Assembly (NCBI RefSeq): GCF_048773025.1
Contig: NC_133545.1
Coordinates: forward strand, 10,744,001 to 10,808,000
Reading direction: 5' to 3'
Source of the DNA: Camelus bactrianus
Lineage: Eukaryota > Chordata > Mammalia > Artiodactyla > Camelidae
Length of the DNA: 64,000 nt
Positions within the stretch are counted from its first letter, which is position 1, and each line of letters starts with the position of its first letter. Position numbers and translations under genes: made by a program. The notes under the pieces are model-generated. The model did no database searches, was not told the origin of the DNA, and saw nothing but the letters and a program-made list of their open reading frames with translations. Below, one piece after another: positions 27,756 to 37,860 of the stretch.

Positions 27756-27904
27756 CTAGTCCTAGGAAACAAAGGGCAGAGTAACCTGGTGCCTAATGCA
27801 GGTCTAAGTCAGGAATAAGGGTTTCCCAGCTCTAGGCCCTGGTATAATGGGAGGCACTAGGTTTGTGGATTCTACAAAGTAAGAAGAGGTCTGTTGACAT
27901 CATT
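27756..27904 (-). pseudogene. Orphan TRBV leader exon and promoter relic, TRBV28-like
   Basis: A 42-nt stretch (27756-27797) aligns with the TRBV28 leader exon. The minus strand has the CTCTG, CCTTTGTTTCCT and GGACTAG blocks in register with the TRBV28 leader, but ATG has become ATT and the GTGAG donor has become TAGCG. About 100 bp further 5', AATGATGTCA (27895-27904) is one base off the TRB promoter decamer AGTGAYRTCA. No V exon body or RSS is recognisable on the 3' side, where an MST-type LTR sits at about 27262-27606. It is an inferred extra duplicate between TRBV27 and TRBV28 that human does not have as a named gene. Confidence 0.7.
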
Positions 27905-27909
27905 GTCTC

Positions 27910-30140
27910 AGAGGCTCCCGTGGGATGCGGGTCAGTTGTGATGACCTCCAGGAACCAAGAATAAGTTATTGCATGTAGACTCTTTCACAGGGAACAGTCT
28001 TTGGTCTTATCACCTCTACTGACATCTTTGACTTAATTAGTATAATTCTAATAACATTGAGAATATGATAAAAGGTTGGACCTAAGGGGCAGCAATTTTT
28101 AAAATTCTGAAATGTCTGGGTAAGTCTTTTAAAAAAAGGAGAGAATGGTCCACTGGAAGCCTATGCTGATAATCACATGAGATGCTCCCAGGAGAGAGAG
28201 CTCACCTTGAAGTCAGGGTGGAGACAGGGGTCTGGCAGGGTAGACAGACCCAGTAAGACAGCCGTCATTCTTGGAAAGATGAGCAGATTCTACACTGAGT
28301 TGTGTTGCCAGACTTTGTACGTTGGATGAGGTTCTCTGCGTGCTCTTGTTCCAGGTGAAAATTACTATTTTACTGACTGGTGAATGATGTATGTAGTTGA
28401 ATGAACCTTTGCACTAAAGCCTCAGTAGGACACTGGGGATCAAGACACAGACTTGCAGTCCTGCCCCTCCAACACAGAGAAGGAAAAGGCAAAGGCTGAG
28501 CAAAAGGTTTCCTCGCGCACTTCATCAACAGAGATGCCACTCCGCAGGAAACTATACCTGGGAGTGATGATGGAGCGCACGGGGAGCAATACTAGGGTCT
28601 GCTTATTGCCTTGCTTGGTAAATGAAATGGTACAGAGCAGAAGCATCAGCAGCGGCCGGCAAGTATTTTAGGGTCCAACAGAAAAAGGAAAGAATGCCAT
28701 GGATGTCGTGGTACCCAAGAGAGGCAACATCCTTTTCGGGGTGATGTATAGCACAGAGTAAACCAGGGCTGGCGTAGAGAAAGAATTAAACACTACTCGA
28801 GTACGTGATTCATCTTGTTTGCATTCCCACGTGAAAACCCGTGGAATCTCCCCAAAGTATGGGTGGGTGAGGACTCTGCAGGGGGCTCAGATCCTGGACT
28901 AGTCAGAGGGGTGTTGGGAAGATGGTATGACTGATCCTTCATTCATTAGCCCCGCACTCCTCAGGCACTCTGGTGAGTATGGAGATTAAAAAAAAGTACC
29001 CAATATAAGCATAGTCGCTGCTCTCATTAACTCCAACATTTATTCATGTACGTTTTAAACAGCAAACAATCGAGTATGTTAACTGCCCTGAGGATTGATG
29101 TTCAGGCTGTCATTAGAGCACAGAGAAGAACTAATTCAGTCAGGGAGTCAAAGAAATCTTCCTGGAGGAAATGACTCTGAATTGGTATGTAGAGAAATCA
29201 TTAATTAGGTGTCCAGGTAGAGGGAACATTCTTGGTGAAGACCCAGGGGTGAGTCAGCGTAGGACATGTTCAGGTCCCAAGGAGGGTTGTAGAGCGGAAG
29301 GCAGCTGTGTAACTGAAGGAAAAGGGACGTTCACGTTAAGGAAGGGAGACAGGTGCAAAGACCGCATCGTGGAGTTGTTGAGAGGCTTGTAAAATAACAT
29401 AAACTTCAGATGTCAGCCAAGTCAATGAAAGATGCTGATGAATTTTAAGCTCCAGAGTACTTTGTGGGTGGGGGCAGGTAGCAATTTGGATGGTGGTTAA
29501 GGAATCCAGGCGAGAGGCAGCATTTGCTGGACCACAGTGTTATCAGTGAGGTTAAGAAAAGCTAGTAAAACTTGCAAGGAGTTTAATACTTAGAAGTGTG
29601 CAGGGAGGGTACATTAGGGGTGGGAAGGGAGTATCCAAGAGATGATGGGGACGACTTCTTCACCTTTGGCTTGGGCATTTGGGGGGATGGCAGACCATTT
29701 GCTGAGATGAGGAAAATGAGATAACAGATTTAGTAAACAACTCAGAACGTGCTGTTCCTCCAAGCTACAAGACTTGTAAGAAGAGGACTTGAAATGTGGG
29801 GTGAAGTTTTGTTAAGTGAGTGAACTGAAAACACAATGTTCAGTTTGGGTAACAACGATCCTCAGTAAGGAGAAAGGATGGCAGTGTGTGCAAAAGTCTT
29901 TTTCTAGGAAAGGAAAGCCTTACCCCTGGTGCTAGACTTAACGCAGTTAGCTGGGCCTGCTTTGAAAAGCTCGTTGGCGCCAGAAATGAGCGGAGGGCAC
30001 GTTGCACAGGGGCTGCGTTGCTCAGAGTCCCCACAGCTGGGGAGTCAGGGAAGGACTTCTGTGGGCACAGATGACGGGGGAAGTTTTTCCTTTTGGTTGG
30101 GTGGGGCCTCCCACGGGAGGCGCCTCCCTGCCCTCGTGGC
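27910..30140. other. Intergenic between the orphan leader and TRBV27
   Basis: No gene is seen. 29.1-29.6 kb resembles a degraded ancient mammal-wide repeat that I cannot name. The 28.44-28.68 kb stretch has short open frames on both strands but matches no family I know. Confidence 0.45.
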
Positions 30141-30143
30141 TGC

Positions 30144-30182
30144 CCTTCTTGTGCAGACAGCAGCTGGCTGCGCCGCGCTGTG
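30144..30182 (-). other. 23-RSS of TRBV27
   Basis: Heptamer CACAGCG (30176-30182), 23-bp spacer, nonamer ACAAGAAGG (30144-30152). Confidence 0.88.
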
Positions 30183-30651
30183 GATACGCTGCTGGCGCAG
30201 AGGTACAAGGAGGTCTGGGTGATGCTGGCCGACTCCAGGGTCAGGGAGAAATCCTTCTTCTCTTTCCGAGAAACAGTGTACCCATCAGGGATATCTCCCT
30301 TTTCAGTAAAATTAACATTCTGTGAGAAGTAGATCAGCCTGAGACCCAGCCCTGGGTCTTGTCGATACCAGTACATAGCCTCGTGGTTCATATTCTGAGA
30401 ACAAGTCACTGTCAGCTTCTTCCTGGTCTCTGTGATGCAGTGTGTCGGGCTCTGGGTCACGTCGGGTTCTACGGGGCCTGTGGGGGAAGGAGACAGAGCT
30501 AGAGGCAGCCGAGGAGGCACCTGATGCTGCAGCCCTTAGGAAAGGGCTCGAGCTAAGACCTGCAAGCTACAGGCGAGGTTGCCCTCGGGCTCTGGGTCTC
30601 ACCTGCTCCCAGGAGCCAAAGCAGGACCCAGCCCAGGAGCCGGGGGCCCAT
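30183..30651 (-). CDS. TRBV27: T-cell receptor beta variable gene TRBV27, intact
   Basis: Leader exon 30603-30651 (MGPRLLGWVLLWLLGA then a split Gly), donor GTGAGA. V exon 30183-30477, acceptor CCACAG. Open reading: EPDVTQSPTHCITETRKKL, first Cys in VTCSQN, core Trp in MYWYRQ, CDR2 SQNVNF with an N-F-T glycosylation sequon, FR3 ending ITQTSLYLCASS. The RKKLTVTCSQNMNHE block matches human TRBV27 closely. The frame runs open past the RSS. A near-perfect promoter decamer lies about 52 bp 5' of the ATG. Confidence 0.95.
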
Positions 30652-30702
30652 GGCAGTGTCACTCAGGCGTCTGCCAGCGCTGGGGGCTCTAGTTGGTTTC
30701 TG

Positions 30703-30712
30703 TGATGTCTCT
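30703..30712 (-). promoter_or_regulatory. TRB promoter decamer (CRE-like) of TRBV27
   Basis: Minus-strand AGAGACATCA, 9 of 10 matches to the TRB V promoter decamer AGTGAYRTCA, about 52 bp 5' of the ATG. Confidence 0.6.
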
Positions 30713-33285
30713 TTCTCTGCAGCTACTTGGCCCTCAATTTCCCGAGAGAAGCCACACCCCTTTCCTTATAGGGAAACCAGAAGTGTAAACCAGGTGACTG
30801 TCCTGGCCAGCCTGGGCTGGTGAGGCTTGTGATCCCTGCCATTTTCCTCGCCCTCCTGGGAGGCTGCTGGTTTCTGTGCATTTGACAGCTTCTTGTTAGC
30901 ACCTTTTTTGTCAAAGTTGAAAAATATTTTGGATCTCTAAGATGGAAACTGGTGTAACGTATTTGATCATCACTTAGAAATATGAGAACGTGAAACATGC
31001 TATCATCAGAACTACACTTTTTCTAGGTTTCTACCTCTCATTTCTACTCCGCAGAAAAATTACAAGTATATTCCTGTCTTTGTATGGCCATGGACATATT
31101 TTTCAGCCACGACCTTTTAAAAGAGTCTTGTGTGAAAATTTACCTAAATCCCCGTCATGGATTATTTTATTGGTCTGTATCCAGTTCAAGATCCTAGACC
31201 CAGGGCTCTTTTCTCGTTAGCAGCTTAAACTTAGTCACGAATGTGAATAACTGCTTTCCTCAAGGCTGGTGTTGGATGTATCTTTCTTCCCTTTCCTCCT
31301 CTCTCTCCTCTTAAAGGGGCTGTGAGAGGCAGAGGCGACACCTGCCTTCTGCAGCAACCTCACCTTTATACCAGCAAACTCAGTTTCTTTGCTGCTTGGG
31401 GCGTGTGGCTTTGCTTGCTTGTGGTCTCCAGACGGGGCTCCACAGGGAGGGTTTCTGTCCCTGGAGAATCGTTAAGCCAGTCTGTGCTTTTCTGCTCTGG
31501 TCCCAGCCATGCGGAGCTCTGCCGGTGACTCGGGTGTCCCCGCATCATCTTAGCTCCTCCAGCAGCTCACAGATGGCTCCACTTTCTGGGTCTCTGTGCC
31601 CTTCCTGCATTGAGATAACTTCCCTGGGGCTGCCCAGAATATTTCCCCCCTTTAACTCCCTTGAGCTCTTCTTGGGCTATGTTGGAATCGAAGTATTCTT
31701 GAGAGGGGCGGAGGAGGAGAGGGAAGGAGACTGCCCCGTGCTCCTAATTGCTTCCCACCACAGCTAGAGCTTCACCGAGCCCCTCTGTATTTTGCTAAAT
31801 CGTTATTATCTCCAGACAAGAAGTGGGTTCTCATCCCAGTTCTTGGGCTGCCGTCGAATCTCAGAGGTGGCTTTCTGGCCTCAGTCCCCTTCAGGTGGAC
31901 ATTTGGCTCTAACAATCCATGGGAGTGAGGGAGTCGTGACATTAACCCTACTCTAAGGAGGAGAGTTCTTTCTTTCTATATTTCTGCACCAATCCTTTCT
32001 GGAAAAGGCTGTAGGGAGCAAACCTGGTTCTACTTCCATCCTAGGTGTTCATGTTGTCCTGGCCAGTCCTCCATACCCTAGCTACGGGTCCAGGTACTCT
32101 CAAGAAAAAACCCCCAGCAGTTTTCATTCTCAAGAAGCTGCCTCAGTAAATAATTTTGTATTACCTAGTAATACCTTGTCATCCCAAACTGCATCTGTAG
32201 AAATCTTTCACAGCTTACCCACATCCGCAAAACAGAAGGATCTATTTATCCTCCTGTCCATTGGATTTTCCCAGGTTCCGTGGTACTTCCAACATCGTAG
32301 AGGTGGACAATTACAACTCAGAGACTTGTACTTTATCCCAAGCATTTTCCATATTAGATTAACCCAAGATTTAGGAGGCTGCTGCTTCTATATTCCTACC
32401 CTCCCCCACTGGCTAATTCCCTCTCCTCAGACACCTGCTTCTCGCCTCCCTATGCCATGGACTGTGAGGCTGCTCTGGTCTCTTCTTTCTTCTTCAACAT
32501 CAACCAAGACCCTAAAGTGATACTGCTGAGCTGAGTCCCCAGTATGTTTGTACTTAGAAGCCAGTTGCTGTATCTTCCCACCCTTCTTTCCTGGAAACTT
32601 CCCTTCCCTCTGATCTCTCCTTCCCAAGGCCACCACAGCCAAGAGTTTGGGGAACTTCACTTCCCCAATGCGGGCCAGGCTCCTGTGTCCCTAACAAAGG
32701 GACTGGGAAGAAGAGAGAATCCTCCAGGTGGCCAGGAGCTCTGAAACGTCTCCTCCACATTTTGCACATTGATGTAAGGCATTCTGGTCTACACTGTCCA
32801 TCCCCATGTGTCTTACCCTGCGGGTCTTCAGTGCCTGCTCTCAGCCTCCTCCTCTGAGACACTGCTCAGTACACCTGCTGCGTCTCTCCTCCATCCTTCT
32901 TGGATGACAGTCTCTTGACAACAGTAAGTATGTCTGCCTTTATCCAACTGAGGAACCGTTTCTTTAAAACCCCTGTAGGAAGGACACATCTGTCCCTTTA
33001 ATTATACAGCCATATTTGTTTTCCTGTGGGTGATCCTGAACCCAGACACAGACTATAGAATTTTCACCACACTTCAAATCCTGTTTTACTTATCCTCAGG
33101 CCGTTTTTGGTTCTGAGGAAGTCATTCTATCCTGTATATTTTTCTATACTATATGAGTAACCTTCGAAAGACCTTGTGAGATTTTAGTACTGAGTTTTCT
33201 TTTAATTGGTCATATAGTATCCAATTTTATGTACACTTGTCTTATCAGTGTCTGAAATGCAAGTGTATATTAAGTAATATGTTAA

Positions 33286-33298
33286 CGCCCTCTAGTGG
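33286..33298 (-). promoter_or_regulatory. CTCF-like motif between TRBVB and TRBV27
   Basis: Minus-strand CCACTAGAGGGCG fits CCASYAGRKGGCR at every position. It is co-oriented with V transcription and lies just outside a MaLR-like LTR that begins at about 33302. Confidence 0.55.
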
Positions 33299-33301
33299 AC
33301 T

Positions 33302-33785
33302 ATCCCAGCAGTAGGCAGACTAATGGCCCCTTAAAGATGCTCAAGTCCTAATCCCCCCAACCTGTGAATGTTTAGATTGCAAAAGGGAAGGAAGGTTGTG
33401 GATGCAGTTGAGGTTGCCTATCGGCTGACCTTGAGCTGTAGACAGTAGCGTGGGTTATCCAGGGAGGCCCAGTCTAATCATGTGTGTCCTTCAGAGCGGA
33501 GAACCTTTCCCAGCTGTGTTGAGGGAGACGGGAGCGTGGAAGAAGAGTCAGAGAAGGAACATTGCTGACTTTGAAGCTAGAGAAAGCGAACCACAGGGCA
33601 AGGAAATCTGATTCTGTCCAAGAGCCTTCAGAGAAGAATGGAGCCTTGCCAATTTTCTGATTTTAGTTGAGTGAGACCCATGTTGGAATTCGGACCTCCA
33701 GGACTGTAAGATAATAAATTTGTATTGTTTTAAGCCATTAAGGATGTGGTTACTTGTTGTAGCAGCAACAGAAGACAATTATAAT
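33302..33785 (+). mobile_element. MaLR-like LTR fossil
   Basis: Sense-strand LTR phrases AGTCCTAATCCCCCCAACCT, AGTGAGACCCATGTTGGAAT, AGATAATAAATTTGTATTGT and a terminal AGCAACAGAAGACAATTA. Family assignment below MaLR is uncertain. Confidence 0.65.
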
Positions 33786-33941
33786 CACCAACACTAAAAA
33801 TTAGTGGGGAGATGTGGTAAGAAAGCAACTAAGGCGGGAAAAGCAGAGGAAAGGATGATAACCTGGCAGGCAGGGCTCTGGGTGTTCTTGTGTGGGTGGG
33901 GGAGCTGGGGAAGGCAGGGTCACTACGTGTCTTGGGTTTTC

Positions 33942-34075
33942 CACTTTTGTGCAGAGGATGTGGCTGCGTTGATAAACTGCTGGTGCACAGGGACTCTGGT
34001 GTACCTAGAAGATTCAAGGATCAAGGGGAGATCTTTTCTTTTCTTTTCTCTGTCTCTCCACATCTCCATCCGCCC
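33942..34075 (-). pseudogene. TRBVB: TRBVB relic (FR3 end and RSS remnant only)
   Basis: On the minus strand, a degraded FR3 reads REKKRKDLPLILESSRY in one frame. After a shift it continues as a CASSL-like end, with TGCACCAGCAGTTTAT at 33972-33987. It is followed by a shortened spacer sharing the GCCACATCCTC block of TRBV26 and TRBV28, then a nonamer-like ACAAAAGTG at 33942-33950. No heptamer, FR1, FR2 or leader could be found. Its position between TRBV26 and TRBV27 is that of human TRBVB. The upper boundary is approximate. Confidence 0.75.
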
Positions 34076-34455
34076 TCCACCCCAACCTTTCCCTCTGCAT
34101 GCTTGAGTGTGTTTGTGTGGTCACCTCACAGTGGAAAGAAAGCTGGAAAGCCAATGGACTTCTTTGATATTCTCAGTAGCAGGAACAAATTCCAATCTCC
34201 TGCTATTTGGAGGGTGACTCCTTGGGTCACCCTGGTGGCTCTGTGCTCCTTAGCAGTGACCATGCACACCGTGTTGGCTATTGACTGTCAAATCACAGGA
34301 AGGATCTCTTCCCAACAGAATAGTCCATCCCTGAGGCTAGCAATGACTGCGGGGCTCCCTGCTGGAACATTCTGATCCTAAACCTGTGGAGATGAGGCAT
34401 TTGCAAAACTGGAGCGTGTCAAGAACAGAAACTGGTAGCATCTACCTTTAAAAAT

Positions 34456-34895
34456 GGCATCACCTGTCCTTTAAAAAAACTAAAAGTGAAATTACCATAT
34501 GATCCAGCAGCCCCACTCCTGGGCATATATCCAGAAGAAACTCCAGGTTGAAAAGATACATGCACCCCAATGTTCATAGCAGCACTATTTATAATAGTCA
34601 AGACGTAGGAGCAATTCCCCAGTGACAGCCAACAAGGAAACCGGGTCTCTAGTCCCAGCACCACAAGGAGCTGAGTCCTGCCAGTCATAGGGATGAGCTG
34701 GGTGGAGGAGCGGGGCTCCAGAGAGAATGCTGCCAGATGACACCTTGATTTTAATCTCATGAGACCTTGAGCAGAGAACCCAGTCCCTCCCATCCAGGAC
34801 TTCCGACACACAGAGCCATGACATGATAAGTGGGTGATGTTTTGACCTGCCTAATTGCAGTGATTTTTTACCCAGCAATAGAAAACTAAGACAGC
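34456..34895 (+). mobile_element. L1 ORF2 fragment abutting an LTR 3' end
   Basis: 34456-34612 is sense L1 ORF2 (ATATGATCCAGCAGCCCCAC, AGCAGCACTATTTATAATAG). 34613-34895 is the 3' part of a MaLR-like LTR fossil ending AGCAATAGAAAACTAAGACA. The two abut without a gap between TRBVB and TRBV26. Confidence 0.7.
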
Positions 34896-35487
34896 TGGCT
34901 GGCACCCAGCATCCTCCCTTGGGGACTGTACAGTGAAAATTCTGCTCCCGGATAATCCCTGAAGACAAACACATTTCATTTCTTTCTCACCCCTCTCCGC
35001 TCCCTCTCACACACACACTAAGTTCTTCCTAAACCCACACATTGTCTGACAACTTTTCACTACCGTTGCATCCGCTTTTACTTATGCTCAGGCCACTGCA
35101 TGTCTGAGGAAGTCCCAGTACCCTATCTCCCCATCCAACATGGTTACTCTTTGAGACACTCATGGAAGAATCTTTGGCTTTTTTTTTTTCTCCTTTCTTG
35201 ACTTAATTGAACAGAATTCAGTTTCATCAAAATTTTCTTACAGCTGAACCTGAAAACTGAAGTTGGTCTTAGAAAATATTCACATTGGGTTAATATCCTT
35301 TCGTCTAGTAGAATATCAAGGGCAAAGACTTTGATTAGAATAGAGAGAGTGATTTAGACAAGAATGGGAAAAGGGAAGCAAAGAATATTAAGGTCAAAGG
35401 CAGGGCTTCAGTGCAGGCTTCTGAGGAAACTTCTAGTCGGGGTCAGGAATCTTGAGGACAGCACCCCCTCACTCCTCCGTTTGCCTC

Positions 35488-35526
35488 TCTTTTTGTGCGG
35501 AGAGGATGTGGCCGTGCAGCGCTTGG
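35488..35526 (-). other. Damaged RSS of TRBV26
   Basis: The nonamer ACAAAAAGA (35488-35496) and a spacer almost identical to that of TRBV28 are kept. In place of CACAGCR the heptamer reads CAAGCG (35520-35525), one base short. Kept at 23-bp spacing, the seven bases are CCAAGCG. The CAC triplet that RAG cleavage depends on is missing. Confidence 0.85.
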
Positions 35527-36005
35527 ATTCACTGCTGGCGCAGAAGTACACAGATGTCTGGTTGGTGCTGGCTGACTGCAGGGTCAGGGGGAAATCGGCC
35601 TGATCTTCTCGAGAGACATGATACCCCTCAGGGACATCTCCTTGCTTAGTAGTTCTGGTACCAGTTGAGTAATAGATCAGCCGCAGCCCAAATCCTGGGT
35701 CTTGGCGGTACCAGTACATTGAATAATGATTCATCCTCTGTGAACACTGGAGAGTTAATTTCTGTTCTGTCTTCAGGATTCTGTGTCTTGGGGACTGTGT
35801 GACTGCAGCTTCTTTGAGGCCTGTGGGAGACAAAGCAGGGATCAAATAGAAACAGCCTGGGGAGCGGAGATGAGTGCTACCTTCTTGATGAAACATTTTG
35901 CTGCCGGAGCCTGGGAAGCCAGTGACAAGGATTCCTGACCTCTGCTCAGGACTCACCTGCTCTGATGAGAAAGATAAGAGCACAGCAGAGGAGCCTGTTG
36001 CTCAT
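35526..36005 (-). CDS. TRBV26: TRBV26, open reading frame with a defective RSS
   Basis: Leader exon 35957-36005 ([16 protein letters not shown] then a split Gly), donor GTGAGT. V exon 35526-35820, acceptor CCACAG. Fully open: [19 protein letters not shown], first Cys in LQCSQR, core Trp in [14 protein letters not shown]2 STGTRT, FR3 [16 protein letters not shown] then CASSE. The PRHRI and [10 protein letters not shown] blocks identify TRBV26. The gene could be transcribed and spliced, but its RSS heptamer has lost a base of the essential CAC core (35520-35526), so rearrangement should be poor or absent. Human TRBV26 is a pseudogene for other, coding reasons. Confidence 0.92.
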
Positions 36006-36909
36006 GGTGGCAGCAGATGGAGAACACTGTCTGCTCCTGGGCTGAACTAAGTCTCTGATGCCAACACTTTTCACCCACTTCCTGGCCCGAGACCACGCCC
36101 TCCTCCCTCACTGCTTCAGAAAGCATCGCAAAGCCTCTTAGACTTGACTGAATGTGATAATTTCATTTATCCAGGTCACATGACTGTTTACGCCCTTCCC
36201 TTGAAGAATTAGCATGGCAGGATTTGCCTCTGTGACTTTTCTGATTTCCCTTATCTTTTGTAATATGGGGGTTTTGCATCTTTTGAATTTTCTCTGGACT
36301 ATTGTGGTAAATTGATGTGTGTTCCCTGGACCCTTGAGTGTTTTCTCGGAACACTTCTGGAACTCTTTTCCATTTTGTCCTTATGTCCAACCTCGACTTT
36401 CACTCTAAAAGTACTCTCGTCTCTTTAGCCAGCCTAATGTTATTCTTTTCCACAAACACTGTATGTGCTTTCCAACCTCTGTGCTTTGCACATAATCCTA
36501 CGTCCTCTCTTTTTCCTTTAGGCTGATGCTTAAGGGAGTGAAAAGGTGTGGGGAAGGGAACGAAGCAACCAGACGTACACAAATTTAGGAAAATCTCGTA
36601 GGTGCCCAGAGCACGTTCAGAGAGGATTTCATATGCTGTAGCAACTCATCTTAGCAGAGCTTCCACCGATGGAAGTGGGTATGGACAAATGCTGATGTAA
36701 GGACTTTCAGCAGCTGTCTCCCAACTGCTCTGAACAATGCTTGCTTTGGGAAAAAAAGCATTTTAGGGAAATTGTGGGATGCTCATCACCACAGATGAAC
36801 TGAAGCCCAAATGTCATTGATGTGACTTTCTGCAATTTAACATTATTTCTAGGAAGGTTTTTTTCCCACAAATTCTAGGTCACCTAGGATGTGGCAGTGA
36901 ATTACTATA

Positions 36910-37345
36910 GATAAACTGCTAGCACAGAAGTGTGAGGATGTCTCTAGGACCTGGAAGAAACCCTCCTTCTTCTGGGAGACACTCATCAGGGAACCTTTTT
37001 CAGTGCTGCCCCCAACAAGTGAGCAGGGGGTCAGCCGCAGCCCCAACGCTGGGTCGTGGATGCTCTAGAACATTCTGTCATGACCAAAGTCTGAAAGACA
37101 TTCCAGAAAAGCTTCTCCCCTGTTCTTCTCTAGGTTCTGGATTACTCTAACCTCCAGGTGACCTGTGGGAAAAGGATGCAGAAGGTACAAACTGTGTCCA
37201 TCAGGAAGCCCAATGTTTTGAGCATGACAAAAACAAACAAAAACCCTGTGCTGGTGCCTAGAAATCCTAGGGTCTGAATTCCCCTTGTGCTCCAAGACCT
37301 CATCCACTTCCAAGAGATAAACTGAGAGCCTGAGCCTCGTGGCAG
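36910..37345 (-). pseudogene. TRBVA: TRBVA relic
   Basis: The V exon remnant is 36910-37162, with an intact CCACAG acceptor. FR1 reads LEVRVIQNLEKNRGEAFLEC, with the first Cys kept. The core Trp codon after GHDRMF is TAG. FR2 and FR3 continue (ALGLRLTPCS, then QKKEGFFQVLETSSHF) with an internal loss before FCASSL. No good heptamer follows. A leader remnant (about 37305-37339) has lost its ATG and its donor. Its place between TRBV25 and TRBV26 matches human TRBVA. The promoter decamer is still perfect. Confidence 0.85.
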
Positions 37346-37403
37346 GATAGGAGAAGGAACAGGTCTTCCTCCAGCTGTCAACAGCCCATCGGTTGCTTGC
37401 CTG

Positions 37404-37413
37404 TGATGTCACT
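37404..37413 (-). promoter_or_regulatory. Perfect TRB promoter decamer at TRBVA
   Basis: Minus-strand AGTGACATCA, a full match to AGTGAYRTCA, about 65 bp 5' of the lost TRBVA start codon. Confidence 0.65.
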
Positions 37414-37639
37414 GTCTCCGCCCACACCCACAGTCCCACATCTACACAGGTGGTGTCTTCCCTGCCTTTCACAGAGCACCACTAGGCATTCGACTTTCCC
37501 GACCAATTCAGATTGGGGAAAACAATCACTCTTTTCGGTTAATACTTGCTATTCCTTTGCATTCTTTCTCACTCAGACTCAGTTCTTCATCCATGACACG
37601 CCCTAACAACTACCATTGCAGCAAAGTAAGTGGATAACA

Positions 37640-37860
37640 TGAAGGTTCCAGAGGGAGACTGCCTAGATCTGAATGCTGGTTCTGTTACTTACTCTCATCT
37701 TGGGGAAGCGAGTGACTTGGTTTGTGCCTCAATTTTATGATCTGTAATTTGTTTTATTAAAAGTATGTACCTTATAGAGTTGCTGTAAGGATTAAATGAG
37801 TTAATATGTTAAGTGGTTATAACAATGCCTCGTACACAGTAATCACTCCTTCAAATTTAG
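37640..37860 (+). repeat. MIR SINE
   Basis: MIR order: ACTGCCTAGATCTGAATGCT, GCCTCAATTTTATGATCTGT, GAGTTGCTGTAAGGATTAAA, ATGCCTCGTACACAGTAATC. Confidence 0.85.

Larger units (their letters stand above)
30715..33940. other. Intergenic between TRBV27 and TRBVB
   Basis: No gene is seen. Apart from the CTCF-like motif (33286) and a MaLR-like LTR (33302-33785), the 30.9-33.2 kb part shows no recognised repeat or exon. Confidence 0.5.

Noticed and set aside
28440-28671. Overlapping 68- and 72-codon frames on both strands near a GC-richer patch
   Set aside because: Neither protein resembles a V segment, a leader or any family I know, and there is no RSS or splice context.
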